From Nitratireductor aquimarinus (GTDB lineage: Bacteria; Pseudomonadota; Alphaproteobacteria; Rhizobiales; Rhizobiaceae), in assembly GCF_046773475.1 (NCBI RefSeq), contig NZ_CP177240.1, positions 606,815-670,814 of the forward strand: DNA of 64,000 nucleotides. The letters run 5' to 3'. Each line of letters begins with the position of its first letter. The first letter of the stretch is position 1. The notes beneath the pieces are model-generated. The model was not told where the DNA came from, made no database searches, and worked only from the letters and a program-made list of their open reading frames with translations. The translations under genes and the position numbers were made by a program. Below are positions 1 through 9,065 of this stretch, in pieces.

Positions 1-737
1 TGGGAGACATGCACGCCGCAGCAGGATTCACGCCCCACGGTGAAGGTCTCTTCAAGCCCCTGAACGACGCGGTCGCCCTCGTCGCGCATGTGGGTGACAT
101 AGAGCTTGCCGTGCGCCTGCGTGATCTTCGCCACCTCGATCAGCTCTTCAGTGGTGGAGGCGCGTGCGGGAGGGTAGAAAGGGCCGGTGGAAAGCCCGAT
201 TGCGCCTTCGCCCAGCGCACGGTCGAGCTTGCGGCACATTTCTTTCAGCTGCGCTGCATCGGCGGCTTTGTTGAGGTCGGGCAGTTCGTTCACGCGCAGC
301 GTGGAGTGCCCGATCAGGCAGGCTGCATTGACCGCTGCCGGTTCCGCGAGAAGCCGGTCGCGATAGGCGGCGTAGGTTTCAAAGCGCAGCGCTTCATCCT
401 CGATGATCATGCGCAGAGGGGCGGGGATCTCGCCTTTCGGCACGAGCGGCGCGATGGAGAAACCGCAATTGCCGTTGATGACGGAGGTGACGCCCTGCGA
501 TGTCATGAACTCCATGTCGGGCTGGGTGAGCATCGCGGCATCATGGTGCACATGCGGGTCGATGAAGCCGGGCGCTACGACGCGGCCGTTCGCTTCGATC
601 TCGCGTCCGGCGGTCCAGTGTTTCAGGTCGCCGGTGGCGACAATGCGGTCGTCGGACACGGCCACATCACCCTTGCGACGGGGGGCGCCTGTACCGTCGA
701 TGATGTCTGCGCCGCGGATGATGAGATCAGCGTGCAT
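1..737 (-). CDS. N-acyl-D-amino-acid deacylase (D-aminoacylase) family amidohydrolase, partial
   Basis: A metal-dependent amidohydrolase of the D-aminoacylase type, which hydrolyses N-acylated D-amino acids to the free D-amino acid. About 245 N-terminal residues are visible and the rest lies beyond the left edge. The start is the ATG at 737. The N-terminal beta-sandwich (ADLIIRGADIIDGTG) is followed by the metal-binding motif GFIDPHVHHD near residue 65, and the family motif THMRDEG is present near the visible end. The TRAP transporter genes lie immediately upstream in the same orientation, so it probably acts on the imported ligand. The amidohydrolase superfamily is clear; the exact substrate is inferred from family membership. 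Confidence 0.8.
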   Translation of the reverse strand, partial: MHADLIIRGADIIDGTGAPRRKGDVAVSDDRIVATGDLKHWTAGREIEANGRVVAPGFIDPHVHHDAAMLTQPDMEFMTSQGVTSVINGNCGFSIAPLVPKGEIPAPLRMIIEDEALRFETYAAYRDRLLAEPAAVNAACLIGHSTLRVNELPDLNKAADAAQLKEMCRKLDRALGEGAIGLSTGPFYPPARASTTEELIEVAKITQAHGKLYVTHMRDEGDRVVQGLEETFTVGRESCCGVHVS

Positions 738-767
738 GGGAAGGCTCCTGTATTGTTGTGTCGAAGG

Positions 768-1313
768 TCAGGTGGCGTCGCTGTCCGCAGGCGGCACGCC
801 GTCATCGCCACACCATCGGGCGGCGAGATGAACGAGAATGAAGACGATCATGATTGGAACGGCCACGGCCACCCAGAAGGTGCTGAAGGGCAGTGCGTCG
901 GCCATGGTGCGGCTGTGGCGCAGCAGAAAACCGCGCGCCGGGTTCATGTTGGGACCATAGAAAACGTACCAGAGGATCGGCAGAAGATAGATCAGAACCA
1001 CGGCCGACCGCATCAGCGCGGCGGCAAGCCCGAGAAGGGCGCTGCGTGAACCTTCGCCGGTGAAGAGCGCCGGATCAAACCGGCGCTTGAATGATATCGT
1101 GGCGCCCATGAGGCCGGCCCAGATCATCGCGTATCGGGCCAGCTCCTCTGTATAGGCCGGCGGCTGGTTGAAGACATAGCGCGCCAGGACCTGCAGCATG
1201 ACGGCCCCCACGAGGATCACCAGCGCCACGCCGGCCATCACTGTGGCCAGACGATCGAGTCCGTTGCTGAAGCGGATGACGGATTTGGCGATGTGTTTCA
1301 TGGGGGCGGCCAT
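768..1313 (-). CDS. TRAP transporter small permease subunit (DctQ family)
   Basis: Small integral-membrane subunit of a tripartite ATP-independent periplasmic transporter, which uses an ion gradient to import a carboxylate-type solute. The 181-residue protein shows four hydrophobic segments and the DctQ-type sequence ARYVFNQPPAYTEELARY near residues 45-62. It starts 3 bases after the binding-protein stop codon, so translation is probably coupled. The ATG at 1313 was used; ATG 1301 is a possible alternative and neither has a strong Shine-Dalgarno sequence. It sits between the D-aminoacylase-like gene and the binding protein, which suggests an acylated amino acid or organic acid as ligand. The specific ligand cannot be read from the sequence. 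Confidence 0.85.
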   Translation of the reverse strand: MAAPMKHIAKSVIRFSNGLDRLATVMAGVALVILVGAVMLQVLARYVFNQPPAYTEELARYAMIWAGLMGATISFKRRFDPALFTGEGSRSALLGLAAALMRSAVVLIYLLPILWYVFYGPNMNPARGFLLRHSRTMADALPFSTFWVAVAVPIMIVFILVHLAARWCGDDGVPPADSDAT

Positions 1314-1316
1314 TGC

Positions 1317-2300
1317 TTAGTCTGCGACGGAGTCGCGGGCTTTGGTCCAGATGCTCAGCTGGTCGTCTGGCAGAGACGTCGCCCAGGTGGCGCGGGCCAG
1401 CTCGGCCATCTTTCCGCGTTCGCCTTCGGCAAGCTCGGTGATGGTCACGCCAGCGGCTTCATGCTTTGCGCGCACTTCGCTGGCCCAGTTGTTGACCCAG
1501 TCCCTGTTCGCTTTCTTGCCGGCTGCGAGGGCAGCGTCGATCTGGTCCTTTTCCTCATCACCCAGCGACGTGTACCAGTCTTCCGAAATCAGAACGATGC
1601 GCGAGGACGGCGTGATGTCGGCGGGCGTGAAGTGCTTCAGAAACTCGGTGTGGCCGGTGCGGATGGCCGAGTTCGGCGGGTTGAAATAGCCATCGGCAAC
1701 GCCGGTCTGGATGGCGTTTGCCACTTCCGACCAGGAGACGATCGTGCCAGTTGCGCCCAGCGCTTCCTGCAGTGCAATCTGCTCGCTGTTGAGCGCGCGG
1801 AAGCGCAGGTCGGACATGTCCTCGACCTTGGCGATCGGCTTCTTGGAATTGTGAATGCCGATGTCCATGCCGATGTAATTGACGTCCACGAAACGCACGC
1901 CATTGTCGAGAAGCGGACCGTTCATCTGCTCAAGCATGTCCGTTTCCGAAAGCACGGCGTCGATCTGTTCGCGGTTCTCGAAGAAGAACGGGAGCTGGAC
2001 GCCCTTCATCAGCGGTGACATGCCGAAACCGGTGGAAAGGGCGGCGAGATTGACCTCCAGAAGTCCCTGGGCAACCTGGTCGAAACGCTCTTTTTCCGAG
2101 CCCAGCGTGCCGGACGGGAAAATGGAGACCTCGAATTCGGTACCCTTGAGCGCATCGGCAAAGCCGTGGGCGAAGGCTGCTTCCGGGTTGGTCGCCGTAT
2201 CGTCGGCGCCGTTCATGGCGATCTTGATGTCAGCGGCCTGTGCAGCGGCGGTCATGAGCGCAAGCGCCGAGATGGCGAGGGCTTTGGGTAAAAACTTCAT
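1317..2300 (-). CDS. TRAP transporter substrate-binding protein (DctP family)
   Basis: Periplasmic solute receptor of the TRAP importer. The 327-residue length is typical for DctP. Residues 1-22 form a Sec signal peptide ending AAAQA before ADIKIAMNG. The conserved DctP region follows, including the arginine-containing segment DLRFRALNSEQIALQEALGA near residue 165 that in the family contacts the ligand carboxylate. A strong Shine-Dalgarno sequence, GGAGGAG, precedes the ATG at 2300. It is in an operon with the small permease downstream and the (now broken) large permease upstream. With the large permease truncated, this importer is probably non-functional unless another copy supplies it. Confidence 0.9.
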   Translation of the reverse strand: MKFLPKALAISALALMTAAAQAADIKIAMNGADDTATNPEAAFAHGFADALKGTEFEVSIFPSGTLGSEKERFDQVAQGLLEVNLAALSTGFGMSPLMKGVQLPFFFENREQIDAVLSETDMLEQMNGPLLDNGVRFVDVNYIGMDIGIHNSKKPIAKVEDMSDLRFRALNSEQIALQEALGATGTIVSWSEVANAIQTGVADGYFNPPNSAIRTGHTEFLKHFTPADITPSSRIVLISEDWYTSLGDEEKDQIDAALAAGKKANRDWVNNWASEVRAKHEAAGVTITELAEGERGKMAELARATWATSLPDDQLSIWTKARDSVAD

Positions 2301-2330
2301 TTTTTCTCCTCCGTTTTGTTTCGTTTTCCG

Positions 2331-2688
2331 TCAGGCGAGCCCCAACAGGCGTGGAATGGCCAGAGAAATCTCCGGGAAATAGGTGAGCACCAGCAGCAGC
2401 GCGACTTCGGCCAGAAAGAAGGGCAGGGTGGCGCGTATCAGCCGCCAGTAATTCATGCGCACCGTGGTCGCGAGGATCAGCAGAACCCCTCCGAGCGGCG
2501 GCGAAAGAAGGCCGGTGGTGATGTTGAAGCAGATCACGATGCCCAGATGCACGGGGTCGACGCCCATGGCGATTGCGACAGGTGCGAAGATCGGCGCGAA
2601 CAGCGCCACGGCGGCCTTCACATCCATCGCCATGCCGGCCACCAGAAAGATCAGGTTGATCAGCATCAGATATTGCAGCGGGCTGAGG
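2331..2688 (-). pseudogene. TRAP transporter large permease (DctM), C-terminal fragment cut by IS21
   Basis: Only the last ~118 residues of a DctM permease (normally about 430) remain, reading in frame from the IS21 boundary at 2688 to the stop at 2331. The fragment contains the C-terminal DctM signature MGVDPVHLGIVICFNITTG followed by LLSPPLGGVLLI. The N-terminal part is not on the other side of the IS: a different gene, a DppC-type permease, begins there. The break is therefore a rearrangement through the IS and not a simple insertion. The TRAP system 1317-2688 probably lacks its transport channel. Confidence 0.85.
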
Positions 2689-2810
2689 TGAGAACGGCGG
2701 TGGAAAACTAGACCACGGTAGCGGCTGGATTGTCCTGCTGCGGGCGGCTGAAAAGTCGTCCACTTTTTCCCTTTTCTGCTTGGCGCAGGGAGGGACGAGG
2801 GATCTACACC

Positions 2811-4304
2811 GTGGAATTATATCTGAAGGTTCGAGTTGCTTGCGACGGCGGTATGAGCCAGCGCGAAGCGTCGAAGCATTTCGGCATATCGCGCGACACG
2901 GTTCGCAAGATGATGACGTATTCGGTTCCTCCCGGCTATCGACGGCGGGCTCCGGTTCGGCGTCCAAAGCTGGAAGCTTTCATCCCAATCATTGACGGAT
3001 GGCTTGAGGCGGATCGGACGGTTCCGCGCAAGCAGCGTCATACGGCCAAGCGGGTGTTCGACCGGCTCCGTGACGAACACGGGTTTGCTGGCGGGTACAC
3101 GATTATCAAGGACTACATGCGTGATCGGGATCGGCGCGGCCAGGAGATGTTCGTGCCGCTGGCGCATCCTGCCGGGCATGGGCAGGCGGACTTCGGCGAG
3201 GCCGTGGTTGTCATCGGCGGCGTCGAGCAGAAGGCGCACTTCTTCGTGCTCGACCTGCCGCACAGCGATGCGTGCTATGTTCGCGCCTATCCTGCAGCCG
3301 TAGCAGAGGCATGGGTGGACGGCCATGTCCATGCCTTCGCCTTCTTCGGCGCTGTGCCGCAGTCGATCGTCTACGACAACGACCGCTGCCTGGTGGCAAA
3401 GATACTGCCCGACGGCACACGCAAGCGCGCGACACTGTTCAGCGGCTTCCTGTCCCACTACCTGGTCCGGGATCGTTATGGCCGCCCCGGCAAGGGCAAT
3501 GACAAGGGCAGCGTCGAAGGTCTGGTCGGCTATGCCCGGCGCAACTTCATGGTGCCGATCCCGTGCTTTGCGACGTGGGAAGACTTCAATCTGTGGCTTG
3601 AGGATCGATGCCGCAAGCGTCAGGGCGACCGGCTGCGTGGCGAGAGCGAGACGATCGGCGAGCGTCTGCAGCGTGACCTTGCGGCCATGCGGCCGCTGCC
3701 GGCTTCACCCTTCGATGCCTGCGACCAGGCCGGTGGCCGGGTCTCCTCGCAGGCGCTGGTACGTTACAGGACCAACGACTACTCCGTTCCGGTCGCATAT
3801 GGCCATCAAGATGTGTGGATCCGGGGCTATGTCGACGAGGTGGTGATCGGCTGCGGCGGTGAGACGATCGCCCGTCATCCGCGCAGCTATGAACGCGAGG
3901 AGGTTGTCTTCGACCCACTGCATTACCTGCCGCTGATCGAGCAGAAGATCAATGCGCTTGACCAGGCGGCCCCTCTGCAGGGCTGGGAACTGCCCGAGGC
4001 GTTCGCCACACTGCGTCGCCTGATGGAAGCGCGGATGGGCAAGCAGGGCCGGCGCGCCTATGTGCAGGTGTTGCGCCTTCTGGAAAGCTTCGATCTGGCC
4101 GACCTGCATGCAGCTGTTAAACAGGCGCTACACCTGGGTGCCATCAGCTTCGACGCCGTGAAGCACCTCGTCCTGTGCCGGGCCGAACGCAGGCCGCCAA
4201 AACTGGACCTCGACATCTATCCCTATCTGCCCAGAGCCACTGTCGAGAAGACGTCAGCCAAGGCCTATATGCGGCTGCTGAACCGCGAGGAGGAACCGGC
4301 ATGA
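2811..4304 (+). CDS. istA: IS21-family transposase IstA
   Basis: DDE/RNase H-fold transposase that cuts and joins the IS21 ends. The GTG at 2811 was chosen (497 residues) because it directly follows a purine-rich GGGAGGGACGAGGG and matches the usual N-terminus ELYLKVRVACDGGMSQR. An in-frame ATG at 2730 would add 27 residues of non-conserved sequence. A helix-turn-helix lies at residues 16-34. The catalytic triad is readable as D127 (QADFGE), D189 (VYDND) and E236 (KGSVEGLVG). The gene overlaps istB by ATGA, typical of coupled translation. It looks intact and could be active. Confidence 0.93.
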   Translation: MELYLKVRVACDGGMSQREASKHFGISRDTVRKMMTYSVPPGYRRRAPVRRPKLEAFIPIIDGWLEADRTVPRKQRHTAKRVFDRLRDEHGFAGGYTIIKDYMRDRDRRGQEMFVPLAHPAGHGQADFGEAVVVIGGVEQKAHFFVLDLPHSDACYVRAYPAAVAEAWVDGHVHAFAFFGAVPQSIVYDNDRCLVAKILPDGTRKRATLFSGFLSHYLVRDRYGRPGKGNDKGSVEGLVGYARRNFMVPIPCFATWEDFNLWLEDRCRKRQGDRLRGESETIGERLQRDLAAMRPLPASPFDACDQAGGRVSSQALVRYRTNDYSVPVAYGHQDVWIRGYVDEVVIGCGGETIARHPRSYEREEVVFDPLHYLPLIEQKINALDQAAPLQGWELPEAFATLRRLMEARMGKQGRRAYVQVLRLLESFDLADLHAAVKQALHLGAISFDAVKHLVLCRAERRPPKLDLDIYPYLPRATVEKTSAKAYMRLLNREEEPA

Positions 4305-5071
4305 GCAGCGATGCTCCCGAACTCCTGCTCGTGCATCACCTCAAGGCGCTGAAGCTGCCGACCTTCCTGCGCGAGCACCAGAAGCTTGCCCGACAATGTG
4401 CGGGCGAGGGTGTGGATCATGTCCGTTACCTTGCGCGGCTCGTCGAACTGGAACTAATCGACCGGGAACGGCGGATGGTCGAGCGTCGCATCAAGGCTGC
4501 AAAGTTCCCGGCAGCGAAAAGCCTCGACAGCTTCGACTTCACCGCCATTCCGAAGCTCAACAAGATGCAGGTATTGGAACTGGCGCGCTGCGAATGGGTC
4601 GACAGGCGCGAGAATGTCATCGCGCTCGGACCCAGCGGCACGGGCAAGACCCATGTCGCGATCGGCCTCGGGCTGGCTGCCTGTCAGAAGGGATTGTCCG
4701 TTGGCTTCACCACGGCTGCCGCGCTCGTCAGCGAGATGATGGAGGCGCGTGATGAACGTCGTCTTCTGCGCCTCCAGAAGCAGGTCGCCGGCTACAAACT
4801 CCTGATCATCGACGAACTGGGCTTCGTTCCCCTGTCGAAAACCGGAGCCGAGTTGCTGTTCGAATTGATCTCACAGCGTTATGAGCGCGGCTCCACGCTG
4901 ATCACCAGCAATCTGCCCTTCGATGAATGGACCGAGACGTTTGGGTCCGAGCGTCTCACCGGCGCGCTCCTCGACCGACTGACCCACCATGTCAGCATCC
5001 TCGAGATGAATGGCGACAGTTATCGCCTCGCGCAAAGCCGGGCCCGAAAAACCGCCAACCCTCATCAGTAA
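4301..5071 (+). CDS. istB: IS21-family helper ATPase IstB
   Basis: AAA+ ATPase, DnaC-like, that assembles on target DNA and stimulates IstA transposition. The 256-residue protein starts at the ATG of the ATGA overlap with istA. The Walker A motif GPSGTGKT is at residues 110-117 and Walker B LLIIDELG is at 167-174. The N-terminal IstB domain (HHLKALKLPTF) is intact. A longer open frame exists upstream from 4175 but runs inside istA and is not needed. The length is typical for the family and no frameshift is seen. Confidence 0.93.
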   Translation: MSSDAPELLLVHHLKALKLPTFLREHQKLARQCAGEGVDHVRYLARLVELELIDRERRMVERRIKAAKFPAAKSLDSFDFTAIPKLNKMQVLELARCEWVDRRENVIALGPSGTGKTHVAIGLGLAACQKGLSVGFTTAAALVSEMMEARDERRLLRLQKQVAGYKLLIIDELGFVPLSKTGAELLFELISQRYERGSTLITSNLPFDEWTETFGSERLTGALLDRLTHHVSILEMNGDSYRLAQSRARKTANPHQ

Positions 5072-5194
5072 GATCGCCGACGCTGCAAGCGGGAAACTCT
5101 GGTCGGGCTACGCCCTCCCGACGTTCCCCGCTTGCAGCGCAAAGTGGACTACTTTTGCGCCGCCCAATGGCCGACTTTTACTCCGCCGTTGACA

Positions 5195-5759
5195 CGCCGG
5201 GCTGATCGGTCTGCTGGTCGGTCTGATTGCAGGATTTTACGGTGGTTTTCTTGATATCGTTTTCATGCGGCTGGTGGACTCCTTCCTGGCCATTCCATCG
5301 ATCCTGTTCTCCCTCGTCGTGCTTGCAGTCGTCGGTCCGGGGCTCGTGACGCTGATCCTGGTCATCGGTGTTACCAACTGGGTCATTTATGCCCGGTTGG
5401 TGCGCGGCGAGGTGCTCAGCATCAAGGAGCGTGACTATATCCGGGCCGCCCGCTCCATCGGGGTTAGGAACATCACCATCATCTACCGGCACATCCTGCC
5501 AAACGTGTTCTCTTCCTTCGTCGTGGTGTCCACACTCACCATCGCAACGACGATCATCGTTGAAGCGTCCCTGAGCTTTCTCGGACTGGGCATTCAGCCG
5601 CCAACAGTCTCCTGGGGTGGGATGCTGAGCGATGGACGCAATTATCTGGCGACGAACTGGTGGCTCGCCACATTCCCGGGGTTGGCGATCACGGTCACCG
5701 TTCTCGGCATCATCTTTCTGGGTGACTGGCTCAGGGATGTGCTCGATCCGCGGGCCTGA
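5195..5759 (+). pseudogene. DppC/OppC-type ABC permease, N-terminally truncated by IS21
   Basis: Inner-membrane permease of a peptide or nickel-type ABC importer, missing its N-terminal third. The reading frame runs directly out of the IS boundary (AGLIGLLVGLIAGFYGG, typical of the first membrane segments of the BPD_transp_1 domain) to the stop at 5757-5759. The EAA loop region DYIRAARSIGV and the typical C-terminus GDWLRDVLDPRA are present. An internal ATG at 5265 could start only a non-functional fragment. The partner permease and binding protein that normally precede it are absent from the window, so the two downstream ATPases have lost their natural operon start. Confidence 0.85.
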
Positions 5760-5807
5760 CGCCATGAAACGCAATGATTTCAAGATGGAACGCCCCCGGG
5801 GACAGGC

Positions 5808-6790
5808 ATGATGGAAAAACTACTACAGGTCGACAACCTGAAGATCGAGTTCAAGACCGAGAACGGTGTCGTCTCGCCGGTCGACAATGTTTCGCTCGGT
5901 CTGCACCGCGGAGAAAAGCTCGCCATCGTTGGAGAATCCGGCTGTGGAAAGAGCGTAACCTCTCTTGCGATCATGGGGCTTCTGGGAAAGACCGCGACGG
6001 TGGCAAACGGGCGCATGCTTTTCGAGGGGCGGGAGCTTCCGAAGGGAGGGAGTCGGGAGTGGGAAGACATTCGCGGCAGGGATATCGCCATGATCTTCCA
6101 GGAGCCGCTGACCTCGCTGAACCCCGTCTTTACGGTTGGTGAGCAGATTTCGGAACCGATACGCACACATCAGCGCGTGGGCCGCGCGGAGGCGCGAAAG
6201 CGAAGCATCGATCTTCTGAAGCGCGTCGGCATCAACAGGGCGGAAAGGGTCTATGACGAGTATCCGCACGCGCTGAGCGGTGGGATGCGCCAGCGCGTCA
6301 TGATTGCCATAGCACTCTCGTGCAATCCGAAGCTGCTCATCGCCGACGAGCCGACGACCGCACTGGACGTGAGTATCCAGGCTCAGATTCTCGAGCTGAT
6401 GCGGGGCATATCTTCGGACTACGACACGGCCATCATCATCATCACCCACGATCTCGGCGTCGTGGCTGAAATGGCTGACCGTGTCGTCGTCATGTATGCG
6501 GGGCAGGTGGTCGAAGTCGGCGACGTGTTCGCGATTTTCGAGAACCCCAGACACCCTTACACTCGTGGGCTCCTCAACTGCACACCGCGCATCCATGAGC
6601 TCAGGGACGAGCTTGAGGTGATCGAGGGCTCTGTGCCGAGCCCCCTCAAAATGCCGAAGGGATGCCGTTTCCACCCACGGTGTGCTTTTGCTGACGAACG
6701 GTGCATTTCGCAGCAACCCGAGCTGATCGAAGACGCGGGACAGCATGCGGTTCGCTGCTGGCTGTTCGATGAGCATGAAAAGGAAAGCCA

Positions 6791-6794
<4 letters not shown>
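5808..6794 (+). CDS. Peptide/nickel-type ABC transporter ATP-binding protein (DppD/OppD family)
   Basis: ATPase subunit energising a peptide-type ABC importer. The 328-residue protein has Walker A GESGCGKS at 42-49, the signature LSGGM at 156-160 and Walker B LLIADEP at 176-182. The C-terminal oligopeptide-transporter extension carries the typical cysteine cluster (CRFHPRC, then later cysteines) near residues 285-318. It overlaps the next ATPase gene by 4 bases. The start is the ATG at 5808, with a second ATG directly after it. Because the upstream permease is truncated at the IS, it may now be transcribed only from an IS-borne or cryptic promoter. Confidence 0.9.
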
Positions 6795-7786
<992 letters not shown>

Positions 7787-7883
7787 TAGGGATTGTAGGC
7801 TTGGACAACCAGGTCTTGGCCTGCATAGGAAGCGCCTGGAAGACGCCGTGGGCAAATGTTGTTTCTCGATTGTAGTGAGTTTA

Positions 7884-7903
7884 TTTTGAGTTCATACTCA
7901 AAA
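7884..7903. promoter_or_regulatory. 20-bp palindromic operator candidate abutting the regulator start codon
   Basis: Perfect inverted repeat TTTTGAGT-tcat-ACTCAAAA ending one base before the ATG of the regulator at 7905. The half TACTCAAA recurs at 9021-9028 in front of the catabolic operon. It is inferred to be an autoregulatory operator of the GntR/LacI-like protein. The palindrome occupies the position where a Shine-Dalgarno sequence should be, and none is visible. Confidence 0.5.
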
Positions 7904-7904
7904 G

Positions 7905-8993
7905 ATGCAGAAGGCCACTTCCTCAAAATTGAAAGCCGTTTCCGTTTGGCTCGAAAGGCGGATTGTCGAGGCTGAGCCGGGCGATCACCTGCCGACTGTG
8001 CGTGACATGATGCGTCGGTTCTCAACGGCGCAGCGGACAATCGAACGTGCCTTGCAGCCTTATCTTGATGCAGGCCGGATTCGGGCGCGCCCGGGGGCGG
8101 GCATTGTTGTCTGCGATCCCGAAGCCAGGGATGACATGGATGACTGGGAAGGAGATCTGCTCGTTCTCTACCGGGTGTCCGATAGCCGGATCGCACGCAA
8201 TGTGCTTCAGGAGGTCGAGCAGAGACTCAAACAGCGCAATATAAGCGTCCTGCAGATCGGCTATTCGACCGAGGAGCAGGCACTTTCGGTTCTCCGCAAG
8301 ATCGGGAACTTCAAAACCTGCCTCCTGCAATTGCATTTTGAGGTGCTTTCCATCGAATTTCTGGCCGCGCTGCGCAAGCATGTCAGGAGCATCGTCATCG
8401 ATGGCGTATCCGCCACCGGTATTGACGCAGATGCTGTCGGCACCAACTGGCGTGAGGCGCTTTCCGTTGCTTTTCGGGTGCTGCGGGAAAAGGGGCATGA
8501 ATGCATCGCGTTTCTAACATCCGCCCACAAGGCGCGACAGATTGCCATGGCCCGGCGCGAGTATCTGCTTTTGTGCAAGTCTCTGCCGACCTCGCAGGCG
8601 CAGTGGTTGATCGAGATCGACAAGCTGCCAGGCGGGTACAATATTGCGGACATTCAGGATGCGCTTGCCAAGCAGCGTCAGGCGGATGGTCGTCTGCCTT
8701 TTACGGCGCTGATCGTCTGGGGTGTTACGGAAGGTTTTATGTTGGAGCGCGCCATCCATGAGCTCGGGCCGGCAGTGCACGAGAATCTGAGCGTCGTCAT
8801 GCTGGGAAGTACCGATTTTGCTTCTGAACACCTGAACCGCTTCGATGTCGTCGGTAACAGCAATGCCGAAAAGTTCGATCTGTTCGAGGCTCTCCTGGCA
8901 GACCGTGTCGCATTTCGAGATCGGGAGCCGGAAACCCACTATCTGGAAATCAGGTACAAGCCGCACGGCAGCATTATTCAGTCTGATCAATGA
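7905..8993 (+). CDS. GntR-type transcriptional regulator with LacI-like (periplasmic-binding-protein fold) sensor domain
   Basis: Probable local repressor of the sugar locus downstream. Residues 5-70 form a winged helix-turn-helix of GntR type (LPTVRDMMRRFSTAQRTIERAL, then RARPGAGIVV). Residues 80-360 resemble a type I periplasmic-binding sugar sensor (NVLQEVEQRLKQRNISVLQIG and an EALSVAFRVLREKGHECIAFL segment), an AraR-like architecture. No Shine-Dalgarno sequence precedes the ATG; instead a perfect palindrome abuts it. The oxidoreductase gene begins 72 bases downstream, behind a second site sharing the half-site TACTCAAA. The ligand is unknown but probably a sugar or sugar phosphate. Confidence 0.8.
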   Translation: MQKATSSKLKAVSVWLERRIVEAEPGDHLPTVRDMMRRFSTAQRTIERALQPYLDAGRIRARPGAGIVVCDPEARDDMDDWEGDLLVLYRVSDSRIARNVLQEVEQRLKQRNISVLQIGYSTEEQALSVLRKIGNFKTCLLQLHFEVLSIEFLAALRKHVRSIVIDGVSATGIDADAVGTNWREALSVAFRVLREKGHECIAFLTSAHKARQIAMARREYLLLCKSLPTSQAQWLIEIDKLPGGYNIADIQDALAKQRQADGRLPFTALIVWGVTEGFMLERAIHELGPAVHENLSVVMLGSTDFASEHLNRFDVVGNSNAEKFDLFEALLADRVAFRDREPETHYLEIRYKPHGSIIQSDQ

Positions 8994-9026
8994 GTACAAG
9001 AGGTATTGTACTGATAATTGTACTCA
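8991..9026. promoter_or_regulatory. Inverted-repeat operator candidate in front of the sugar-catabolic operon
   Basis: TGAGTACAA at 8991-8999 is the exact reverse complement of TTGTACTCA at 9018-9026, and a further ATTGTACT copy lies between them. The TACTCAAA half matches the palindrome at 7884-7903. The left arm overlaps the TGA stop of the regulator. It probably binds the upstream regulator and controls 9066-18462. Confidence 0.5.
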
Positions 9027-9065
9027 AATAGCTTTCTCTCGCAATCAGGAGGAGCGAGAGAAAGC

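Larger units (their letters stand above)
2689..5194 (+). mobile_element. IS21-family insertion sequence, copy 1 (2506 bp)
   Basis: Complete IS21-type element with istA and istB in overlapping frames. The ends are imperfect 27-bp inverted repeats, both containing AACGGCGG: left 2689-2715 starting TGAGAACGGCGG, right 5168-5194 reading TGTCAACGGCGG on the other strand. This gives the TG...CA termini of the family. The second copy at 61495-64000 is in the same orientation, with identical translated products and identical end sequences. There is no target-site duplication: left flank GGCTGAGG, right flank CGCCGGGC. The two flanks are also fragments of unrelated genes, so the copy marks a recombination or deletion junction. 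Confidence 0.93.

Noticed and set aside
9..1049. Long plus-strand open frame across the amidohydrolase and DctQ genes
   Set aside because: It is the antisense shadow of two well-supported minus-strand genes and matches no family. The same applies to other long shadows, e.g. 22220-23341, 24334-25413, 32171-33622, 45474-46547 and 48291-49631.
2730..2810. Upstream ATG start for istA
   Set aside because: The extra 27 residues are unlike IstA, and the GTG at 2811 has a good purine-rich leader and the conserved N-terminus.
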